Shown here piece after piece: positions 27,201-39,200 of a DNA stretch of 64,000 bases. The DNA is from Harmothoe impar (taxonomy: Eukaryota > Annelida > Polychaeta > Phyllodocida > Polynoidae). The notes beneath the pieces were generated by a model, which was given only the letters and a program-made list of their open reading frames with translations, was not told where the DNA came from and did no database searches. The stretch is from assembly GCA_947462335.1 (NCBI GenBank), contig OX381709.1, forward strand, positions 37,094,186-37,158,185, given 5' to 3'. Position 1 is the first letter of the stretch. Every line of letters begins with the position of its first letter. The translations under genes and the position numbers were made by a program.

Positions 27201-30200
27201 ACTCGCCCCGCAGTACCCGGTCAGCGCCGTGGGAGAGTGGGCACCACAGGAAGGGGTAAGGACATACACCTCTTGTATCCTATAGCATTCTCTTTAATGG
27301 ACCGTTCCCACCAATAACAATATGATTGTTAGATGACTAGAAAATAACTTAACTATCCAGTGCCTGTAGCACCTCACCAAAGGTTTATCCTCTCATGCTG
27401 TATATCAGATATGTACGAATCCTACAATAAATTTAAAATCGGAAAATTCTTGTCATTTAAAGGCTCTACGATTCAATAGAATGGCAATAAATGTTGTACA
27501 TATTCTTTTTCGTAACAGAAAATATTCTGTCGACACAGGTGTCGACAGATATGTTTATCTGTGCCTCGAAGAACAACAATGAACCTTCACACTTTATTTC
27601 ATAGTAAGTGCTCGATTAATTTTATATTAACATATTTGAATTGTAACAGTGGGCTATATACGTCCGGGAGGGACTCACCAATGTCGTGTCGAAGTGAAAA
27701 GATGCTCTTCCCTAAGCACTCGCGGGCTCAGTCGGGGAGCGAAAGTGAGAGTGGCGGACACGGACACCGGCACCGACGGAGGGACTCTGACAATGAGAGT
27801 GAAGTCTCAGCAAAACGACACAGACGACGAAGGTAGGAACATTAAGGAAACTTCTGTATGATAACGAGATGATTACATTTGTACGTTTAAAGTGAAGTAT
27901 CACTAAACGTGGCTATCTCAAAGTAATATTTATGGACTTAAAGTAACATATAATGAATAGCAAAAGAAAAGTGACCTCATTGGCTCTAATATTAATAGAA
28001 ATTAGGGCCTCCCTAATTCTGAAAAGACCAAGAAAGGAAAGAGGAAAATGTTTGTAGGCTTTAAAACGTACCGCCATCTGTACTGACGATTTAGACCTGT
28101 GAGATGTATTGGTATACTGAGCTGTGGTACCCTCTACCAGGGAGCGGGGTGGAGCAGCTAGTGAGGGTGAGCTGGAGCAGGGAGCAGACCGGGAGGCGCG
28201 GAGAGCAGCTCGACACGCCCGGCGGTCAGCAGAGAACATCCCACAGACTGAGGACAGGTGGAACGACATTCAGAGACGCATACGGGATGGCACATATGGA
28301 ACGTAAGTAGACTTTCTGTGCAGCTTTTTCTTCTTCCTTTTTTGGTCATTGTCTTTCTCCATATCATTAGTTGTGATCCGTTTGTAGTTTACTATTTAAG
28401 CTCGTACATCTTTTATTATTGGACAAAAAAGAATGAAGCTTAAGGGGATTACTTAAACTTGCATTATTTCGTGTTAAATGAGGGGTTTGAAAAAATTGAA
28501 TCTTGAACTTTTGTCACATTTTATTGCAGGCCGTATGACACGGGTCGGGAAATGAGGCCAAATGGGTACGTTCACGTCTTCAAACTACTTCCAAGACTTA
28601 GAGACTTATATTTCATCATTCACACGTATATGGCAATATTTAAAAAAAACGTGCTTTGTTCTTTATAACTAATACGGTATTACACTTTGACAGGTCGTTA
28701 AATTCAATGCCGGGATCGGAAGCTAGTCGAGCACAGCAGCGGAGACGGAGGTAAGTTACTAGCGACTTCTGAAGGGGCTTTTCTTTGCCTCTCAAGATGC
28801 TTGACTGTTATAAATGAAGACTGACTGTTGAGCTTAACCTTATGTTTCATCAGGTATGAAAGAGAGATGCAACAAACTGTTGCAACAAACTCTACTACTT
28901 TACTCAAACCTCACTCTCCAATCTACAACGGTTGAGAAATTATCGATGTATTTTATATGGATATTATTAATGAAAGCTTATGACTCTGACCAAGATTTAA
29001 ACTGTTTTGTTTTTTTTACATTAGAAGAAGCAGATCACCTGGGAACAAGCGGCCGCCAGAGGAACTAGCGCAACACTTCCGGTAAGTATGTGGGGTGCTT
29101 CAATCGGAACCATTGGTCATAAATAACAGCATTATTTATTGAGGGAAACGTATGAGAGATTATTAAACGATTTGTAGGATATAGATTGATATAAGTTTAC
29201 CCTGTAAATTTAAAAGAAGTAACATTTATACTGCAGTACCTATTTCTTTCATATTCCCTCTATTGATAAGATACCTCACTTCGATACCCCATGGTATGTT
29301 GTTGAGTATTCCCTTTACTAAAACTTTGAAAAGAGGAAAAAAATAAAAGAATTGCATTTCACATTGCAGCTATGTGGAAGCTGACCCCGGTTTAACAGAC
29401 GAACAACTGCGTGACATCCCCTACACCAAAGTAGAGTGAGTATCCTCATACCAAGAAAGCATCTTTAAGTTAATTAACCCATGTTTCATTATCAATAAGA
29501 GTAAAACTCACAAAATTGCCACATTTGATTTCAGTAGTTCAAATGCACACATTAACTACACGTCTATTCTAATCTGTGATTTGTAATGATTCTTACACAT
29601 GATTCTTACACACGTCAACGTGTGTGCCTGTGTAAGACTGGCTGATGCTTTCATTACCTCTGCTAGTGAACTCTCATTGGGTGAATGTGTCTACACTGAT
29701 CTTCAACTTCCAATTAGGGGAAATCGACCTAAAACACTGTAGCCCTCGGCCTGTTTTGTTTTCTATGATACCCATGACAAACCACACGCTCACACTGCTC
29801 GTGGCACCTACTATACCACTTCTATCCTTATCTATACTCATGATATAAAAAGGTTGCCACAACACAAAGGAATAAGGTATTGTCACAATTTCCATACAGA
29901 ATGGACTAAAATCGTCTCCCTATACAAAGGATACAGGATTGTCTTTCGTTGATAATAAGTTTTCTGTTTCTTCCTTTTACTTGTAAGAATGAATATTAAA
30001 GGTGGTTTGACAATTTTGCATGTATACATTGGTTTCTGTGAAATATTTTCCGTTTTTTTTTCTGATCTTTCTGTGAATAGTCCCCTAAATGTATCGTACT
30101 TTAACGGAAGACAGAAATGTAGTTATGTAGTTTAACTTATTTAACTTACTGGGTAGCACTTTCGGATGAAATCTTCATATGTAATAAAGTTAGCCCAGGT

Positions 30201-33200
30201 CTGACTAAATATTCTGTAACCTTCAACTGTTCCTAAACTGTTTTTGATTTCCTCTAGTATCAAAACGGTATAAATTAGCACGTAAAGCGTTACCTTACAT
30301 CAAGGGTTTGTGGAATATTTCTAAACGTTTACAACTTCACCATTTACCCTATAACGTCTAAGATATGAAAACGTCTACATTAGTTTATTCCATACGGAAT
30401 CACGAATCCATCTCTCTATAAGTTGGCTTTAATGAGCAGACAATGATATCATGCGTCTATTTGTGAATATAATTCTCAAGGGTGAGCCCTAAGCATGGTG
30501 TTAACTGGTGATCGGTTTGTTATGCATGATCGTTGTACGTGTTGTATATGTACTACATTTATTGTAGGGTAGTTCTAGTTTCATTTTCTCCTTTTTGGGG
30601 AACGGTAGATGAGGAATGACACGGTTTGAATGTGTCCACGTCGTATAATATCAAATAAGAACACATTGGTCATTTTAACATTTGAGGCAGTATTGTGGGT
30701 TAATACACTCTGTCCCTATTTTGGCATGATGCATCTATGAGATCAACTCGTCAGAGCTGACTTCATGCATCATGTCAACCCTTCAGGGTTCACACTCCCG
30801 AAGGATGGTGCTATGTCCCAATACAATGCTTAAGAGCGCTGCGTTGGTGCACTTTGACGACAACTCCAGATTGACCGTCATTGGTGTAATATGATATGTG
30901 TTTATATGAGTGATACCTATGAAAAGAATCAGAGGTTACCCCAAAGAAATAACCAAAACTTTTGAGGCCCTCCCCTCCTTGAATGGTGAAGAAAAGGGTA
31001 TTTAATTCTCGGGAGGGGGGTACAAGTGGACAATGCCTTGAAAAGTGTGTCAATACTTATATCACATAATACACTTACATGTAAGAAGAAAACATCCCTA
31101 TACCGGGTACTTCAATCTGGATAGCTGGAAAACTTCATTTAACACATTTCCAAAATATTACAATTTCTTTGAATCTGGGTATGCATTTTCCTTATCATGT
31201 TAGGCATTTTAAGCAAAGTGTGTCACAGTGGGGCAAATTCGTGAATATTCTTTTTGAGCATATATGTTTGGTAATTTCTCAATTTCACCCTTTGATACAC
31301 ATCACCAACCAGATTTTATACCAAGATTCTTAATTCAAATTGCATGGGCAGTTTTGTGATAATCCTACGCACCCCTTTTACTTCAGGACTACTGCTGATG
31401 CTCCCCGGGTCCGGCAATCTCCCCACACCTCACGACAACGACACCGCTCTCCTAACAGACGGAAAAGTTATGGGTAAGTTGATGTGAAAAGTCAAAATGA
31501 TGAGGAAATCTAGACAAGAGACAGCAAACAGACTGAATAAAAAAGTAAACAAAAATATATTTGTAACATTCCAATGCGACATTCTAACATAAGGGAAGGG
31601 TGCTATAGTCTCCGGCAGGTTACACAACCTGTGATACGAACCATTTTATTCTCGGGCGCAGAAGGCCTGGTTGCTAGGGAGAGGCAAAGGGTCTAGCTAC
31701 GTAGGCAATGTACTAGGAAAAGTCACCTTTTTGCTATTTTCTCTGTAAATAATGGCATTAGAACATAATGCATCTCAATTCTAAAGAAATATTTTGAATA
31801 TCTTTCAGATTTTGCAATCCTTTTTGTTGTGGGTAGCTTAGATCTCTTGCGATAAGGATTTTAACACCTTTTTCTAGTACATTGCCTATTCATTTAGACC
31901 CTTTTGGGGGGTGTTATCTTAGGGAAGATAAGCCTGATAAGGGCCACGCTGAACTGTGTGACGTAGGTTCTGCTCCCGAGAATAATACTATTTCGCGCCA
32001 TCAACCCCTGCCACTGCACACGTGCCTAGTACGTACGGTACTGAACAATGGCATGTATTTCAAAGTATTTCAAAGTATTAAATAGTGTTTCTGTTTGGTT
32101 TATTGGCTTTGGGACCTTGTCCCCAAAGCCATTTGCACCACAGAGGAGGGTTTAGATTTTTGACAAGAAAAGACTAGCATAGGCCCCCTTGTTCATTGTT
32201 AGATATAGCCCTAGCTGGCCCTTAAACCCTGCTAGGACTGGTATCCCCATGTGTCCTTGCAGGTGTGTGCAAGACTAATTTATCCTAGATCTTGCTTTCA
32301 GTTACTACATGTTGAACCAATGTGCCTTGTGGTAAGGCCTAGACATCTTGTGAACAGCCATATTTTGAGTTCTCTAATGTTGCTGTCAATGGCAAGGATA
32401 GGCACCAGCCTAATAACTATTGACTCCCATGCCAAGCCAAGCTGTCAATGTCAATGCCAATTCCCATACTATGCACATACAGGACCTATACTAGAAGTTG
32501 AGTGGGTCCAGGGTGGCTCTTGAAATCACTCAAGCCCGCCCAAAGACAAACTGTGAAGTCCAACATAATTACCCCTCCCCCACCCCACACACACATGCAC
32601 CAACCCTGAAATAATATTTTACAGTCTTTAAAGGAAGGCCATCACAAGTCCTCCTTGTGCCCCCCTCCTCCTCCCTGTGCCTCCCTGTGCCCTCTCCTCC
32701 TCCTCCTGCCTCTGCCCTCTCCTCCTCCTCCCTCCTTTCTCTGCCCTCTCCTCCTCCCTCTGCCCTCTCCTCCTTCCTCTACCCTCTCCTCCTTCCTATG
32801 CCCCCCTCCTACTACCCCATCTACCCCTCCCCCCCCACTCTACCCCATTTTCCTCCTTCCTGTTACCTCCTCCTCCCTCTGCCTTCCCTCCTTCTGCCCC
32901 CTCCTCCTCCCTCTGACTGCCAACATGGCTGCCAAAAACTCAAGATTGTCTGATTTCCTTGTGTAATACATGGATAATAGGGTTTTCTAGGATGTAGAAT
33001 CCATTTTCAGGTTCACAATTTCAATCCGAGAAATTTCCAAGATGGCTGCCAAGATGACCACCAAAAACTCAAGATTGTCTGATTTCCTTGTGTGATACAT
33101 GGATAGTGGGGTTTTCTGGGATGTAGAATCCATTTTCAGGCTCAGATTTTCAATCCGAGAAATTTCCAAGATGGCTGCCAAGATGGCCACCAAAAACTCA

Positions 33201-36200
33201 AGATTGTCTGATTTCCTTGTGTGATACATGGATAGTAGGGTTTTCTGGGATGTAGAATCCATTTTCAGGCTCAGATTTTCAATCCGAGATATTTCCAAGA
33301 TGGCTGCCAAGATGGCCACCAAAATCTCAAGATTGTCTGATTTCCTTGTATGACACATGTATAATAGGGTTTTCTGGGGTGTAGAATCCATTTGTAGGCT
33401 CCGATTTTTGATCCAGGTAATTTTCAAGATGGCTGCCAAGATGATATTTGCATAGGCATCAATGGAGTTGCATTGGTACCTATTTGATTCCATTGGCACA
33501 TATTGGATTCTATTGTTATACCAGCTGCAGTAAAACCAATAAAAATCAAAAAGATTTAGCTAAGTGCATGTAATTGACTGGCCATGCAGTGTTGCTGCAA
33601 ACCATCAAACTTGAATTGCATAAGAACCCCAGAAACACCAAAAATTATAAATCTATGCCCCCTCGTTTTCTCACATGTAGTTCATAACAATCCTATAAAA
33701 CCCAAAGCCACTACGGCTTTGCCGTAAAATCCTTGAATTTGTCCCCTTGTATGACAGGGAGGAGAGCCATGTCAGTCACCGCAGTGCCCCCGGTGGTCAA
33801 ATACCTCAGGAAGAGCCACCACCGCCCTACTCCGGGCCGCAAGGAGCTGCCCCCTACCATCAACACCCTCAACTACACCACCACCATCAACAACAAGCAC
33901 ATCTACAACAACAACAACAACAACAACAAGCACACCTACAACAACAATACTACCAACAACAACAACCTCAACATTACCAACAACAGCAACATCATCAACA
34001 CAACTACCAACCTCAACATCAGTACAATAACATGTACAGGTAAGGGTCATTTTTATTTCTATGTAGAAATGTCGTAAATGGGCAGTGGAGTTGACTACTT
34101 TTGATAACTTGTCAAATGTTCCTACGTGATGAATTCCGCAATACATTTTCTTTGTTTTTTCACCAGGCCGGAAGGCGAGGACGGGGTGCGACCTCCAGTT
34201 TCGGTTTACAGGAACGAAGCGCACACAGCGCCCATTGTTAAAACAAAGGTAAGTTCTCTCTGCTGGTATCATGAGTAGGTAAGATGTCACATAGGGATAG
34301 TTGTCAGGTAGTATGCAAAATCCAGCACTGGTTATACCGTAGAGTGTACAGTCACCTATTAAATTCACTGTAGTCTTGAATACTATTAGTATTTAAAAAT
34401 AGATAGATGTTAGTTTAGTTTACAATGCATTACCCCTGTAATTCTAGTTGTACTCTAGCATATTTTGAAATTTATCTGAAAATTATAAATATGCAAAATG
34501 TACGTAGTCTCATTAACAGTATACACGCCAAAAGAACAATCCCAACAGTACCTATGATACCCGAATAGTACCTGCCGTAATAAATATATTCACAGCTTCG
34601 TCAGTTAGTATATGCTAAATATTTGCAATAGATCTCAGAAAGATTATCTCCTAGTTTTTCCCATCATTGATTTACATTTTCCTATGTTAATGAACGCCGC
34701 AGATTGTTAAGGTAGACCTCACTTTGCGCTCATGGTTTGAGTTCTGTTTCTCGAGTTTCGATGATGTTTTATTTGTTTTATGCTTACGCTTGAGTCGAGA
34801 CAGTTTGCATCATCTGCAGCAACTTCATCTAGAGCTTCACATTATGTGCATCTGTTATTTACAAGGTTCCCAGAAAAAAAGGAAAATGGGGGTGGGGGAC
34901 TATCTGGTAATTTGTGACAAAACGTCCCTTTTTGTTACATGCTCGTACCAGAGTAGTAAAAATAGGCTTACCGGAGAGCGATAAGAAAAGAGGCGCTGTG
35001 CAGGCAAAACATCAGTTCGCTGTCTCTTTGCAGCAAAAACCCATTTCAGAATAACACTGCATATACAGTGCCTCGTTACTTTCTCAACCAAGGTAAAATC
35101 ATTAAAATTACAGCCCAGTAAAATTCTAAATTTTAATGGTATAAGCCCGAGGGTGTAAGGCCATTACCGGTGTCCTCAGCTGTTTCTGGGAGCCTTAGGT
35201 TTGCCGCACCCCGACACCACGTCCAGAGGGCAGCACTGTGTGCATGTGGAGCAGTGCTGCCCTCTGCCTCACCCCTCACCATTGTCACACACTGTACACA
35301 CCACACCACACCACACCACTAACTACATGTACATCAACCACACCACTAACTACATGTACACACCCCGGGGTGGACAACTCACCCGTGCTGCTCTCCTTCA
35401 TCATGACGACAAAGGCCACGGTGCAAGGGAACTCTAGGCTGCCCATAAACTTTTAAGGGCTTATTTAAAGTCAGAGGGGGGGGGGCTCCTAAATCGGAGT
35501 TTCGTGTCATCAGCTTGACTTGTATTGGTTTTGCTCCATTGTGTATGTTGGCTTCAGCATGGTTCCTGCTTTTTGTGTAGTGTTTCTGTAAAGCAAACAA
35601 AGATATACCACATCTGTATAGACAAGTCATCAGAATACAAATATAACCATAGATATTAACACTATACTGTTTAAATCTATGATATTACTTAGGACTTGAA
35701 TAAGAAGATGCCATTCTGTCCACATCAAATTGTTTATGAGAAAATAGTCCAACTAGAAGTGGACAACAAGAGTCACAAAAGTCTATCCAGGGTGTCCCAT
35801 GCATGCAGGACCGCACGGAGCATCCTGCATGGCCGGTGACATAGGGACGAGCAGGCTTTTACTAGTTGGTTGAGGTAGAAGCTATGGATACGGCTGCACT
35901 ATATTGTTGAAGAAAAAAACAGCAGTCAATAGGGCTTATTTCATAAATGAACTTCGCCTATATCTGTTCGGTTTCATCTGTCCTATAGGTTATGATCATT
36001 AGTCATTATAAAGGGTCCTTAACATGTAAATATTGATGTGAGGTATGGTGAAGTAGAACAGAGACTGGTTTGTGTTTCAGCCTGTAGCAGTATACGGAGG
36101 AGGAGCAGGAGGAGGTGCACCCCACCCCTACACCCAGCTAACACCACAGCACACACACCTACAAGTAGGTCTCACTATACTCTAACAAGTACATAGCACT

Positions 36201-39200
36201 AAACTCAACCTCTAATGTAAAACTGAGACTACCGGTATTTTATATTGGCTTTATCAATTGTATACATACCAAACATTTAGAATGTGTTGTTTTCTATCCA
36301 TCGTAGTCGCCGAGTCAGAGAAACGTCCAACATTCGCGGGATGACTCCGGCCTGGGCATCGACCAGCCAGACATGAGGTTTGTCGCATTTACTTCTTGAT
36401 GATTAAATATGGACAGCACCAGGAAATGACTAATTAACTATTGAGTTTTCATATGATAAACGTACTAAATTGCTCCGAGTGTTTGACCTCTGAGATATGC
36501 ACAACTAGCGTTTGCCCAGCACAGATGCAACCATGCAGCCACTGATGGTATAGAGTGTGAAAAATAGAGACTCACTTGTACACAGATACCGGTAGTGTAC
36601 ATGACATCCATTGCACCGAATCACAAACACGGTCACTGTAGCTGAAGCTAACCTCTCTAACATCTTCCTTTTCACTACACATGTCGCTTGCTGATTGACA
36701 CTCTGCCGTCTGTTCTCTGCTTCTCACCCACCTGTGTCTAGGTATTACCACCTGCGGACCCGCTCGGCGGTCACACTCTGGGACACGGCACACACTATGT
36801 ACTATGGCGCTGTGCCACGTCGTGTCAACTATATGCGTGCTCTCAGGTACCAACCTGCATGACCGTGTACCCAGGGGGAGAAAGTGTTCTGTTCCTTATG
36901 ATACATTCGTCTGTGATTTGTTTAATTGAGGGACTGTTCTGCAATGTTGTCATGTTTATATTGGTCCCTAACTATGCATGACCCCCTTCAAAGGGTTAAA
37001 TTTTACCTTGTGTTACCATACCTAGTTACAAATTGGGATGTTTGTCTCTAATGTGTGCCGTAAATTCTTTCGTATAAGCCTTACTCTCTCAGCATATATA
37101 GGCATATTTAGCGAGAATTTACGGTAGGTTGTCTCATGTCAATGCTGACAATAGTTGTTACCATGGTAACCATATACACTATGGTTACATCAGGGATAGA
37201 CACTAACTTTTTCAGCCATAGGCCACCCAGCCCATAGCTTCAGAAATCTATGGCCCAGCACATTTATAAACTTAACTAGCTGGCTTCCGAGTGATTTTTC
37301 AAATATCATGGCAACATTTATATAATGTAGTCTCTAGATAAGTTCTCTCAGAACTCTCTTCATCCAGTCCTGTGTGCCACCCGGGCTGATAGAAAGGTAA
37401 TTCCGGAGAAAACTGGACCATTGGCCACCCGACTGCGTTAGTGTCTTCCCCTGTGACCAAAATAGCCTGCTTGGTAACCACATACAGACTGGTTTAAATA
37501 CATTGTCTGTTACCATGGTAACATGCTTGGTAACCACATACATTATAGTTACATAGTCTATTACCATGGTAACCTGCTTGGTAACCACATATATCATGGC
37601 TACATTGTCTGTTACCATGGTGACCTACATGGTAACCTAGTACATGATAACCACATACAGACTGGTTACATTGTCTGTTACCATGGTAACCTGCTTGGTA
37701 GCCACATATATCATGGTTACATTGTATGTTACCATGGTAATCTGCTTGGTAACCACATAATAGACTGGTTACATTGTCTGTTACCATGGTAACCTGCTTG
37801 GTTACTACATATAGACTGGTAACATTAACTATGACCGTGGTAACATACAATGACCGTGGTAACCGGTTACTACAATGGCAAGCCCATTGATAATGTAACC
37901 ACATGCAGCATGCTTAGGTTAATTCCCATACATATTCCTAATGTACATATTCTACTACTGGGACCCAATGGATGTTTCCATTTATGTTTTATGGGACCCT
38001 ATTTCGATATCATGTGTTGTGTAAATATGAAACATACTGAAGTAGGGACTTCTAATGAACCATTTTCTCCTTAGCTTTTAGAAATTGGTATGCTTGTAAA
38101 GTCTTAAATTACATGTCTTATAGCAGTGTGATTTGTGTACCTCTATCTCGATTTGGATGATGTTAATTAATGATGAAAAAATTGTTTACGACATACATAC
38201 TATCCTTCATTTTGTTGACAATAGCATTTTATCTAGGAAAAAATCAAGTAATAATGTGGGCTCAAACATGGAGAGTTGTTCTGGAAATTGAGTGTCGATT
38301 TTGAATAATTTGTTCTGGATGGGATACCTGTATCCTTTCTTATGTTAAAGAATCGTCTGCCTTTCAATTTAATTATGACAATTTCCTTGTTCAACCCTGT
38401 TTCCCATTTCCCATGCCTTTTGCTACATGTTTAACCTTCTGTTTTAATACGTTGATGCTCCTGGTAACATGCTCTGTTGCTCCCCCTACCAGCTACCGCT
38501 AACACTAACTAACCGTCCTCTTTCAGCCACCAGGACAGACACTTCAAACGAAGTTCTGCTTTCGAACCCCTCAACGGTGGGACTAATGCTGGTTTCCATA
38601 GCAACCTGACCAATTACCATGACACCCGCTCCTTAACCTCCCTAAAGAGTGACCCCTACCGCTTCTACTACACGATAGACCGGAGGTTGGTCAACGAGTG
38701 ATTCAATTTCAAAACGCTGATTGCCACAGTGTGTCACTTTGTAGCATTTGTTTGCTTTCCTTTAATTTCTTGTACATTTACATCCTTGTGGTCTTCTTTA
38801 AAATTATCTCGTACGTTTGCATTCTCTTATTCAGTTAAGAAAGTGTACTCTCAATTCTTTAAGACTGTGTTCCTTGTAGTTGTTTTAGGCACCCAGAATT
38901 TATTGTGTGGGTTTCCGACTTGTTCTCTTTCTTTCTTCACCCCACCTTTTCTGGATGAATTTACACAGGTTTGCTAACATATGTTCATAATAGCCTGCAC
39001 ATTTCTCTAATTTGTTTAGGAGAGTGAAAGGTCTTTGACAGTCATACTATTGCAAAATGTCATGAGATGATTCTAGGAGTATTACATAATTTGAATTGTG
39101 TGTGTTATTTCAGTTGCCGGTGGCCTTTGTTCCCAATAAGAATGTCCTTTGTCATTCCACGTGTGTTTGTTACTGCACTGCACTCCAAGGCAACTAAAGC

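Noticed and set aside
32655..32966. Pro/Ser/Leu-rich frames in all three plus-strand frames
   Set aside because: Consequence of the polypyrimidine tract.
33772..34368. 198-codon minus-strand frame and a 114-codon Asn/Thr frame over the Gln/His exon
   Set aside because: Antisense and shifted readings of a CAA/CAG-rich exon whose plus-strand frame is in splice phase with its neighbours.
37494..37904. 136-codon minus-strand frame ([11 protein letters not shown] repeats)
   Set aside because: Arises from the GTTACCATGGTAAC array; it is repetitive in all frames.
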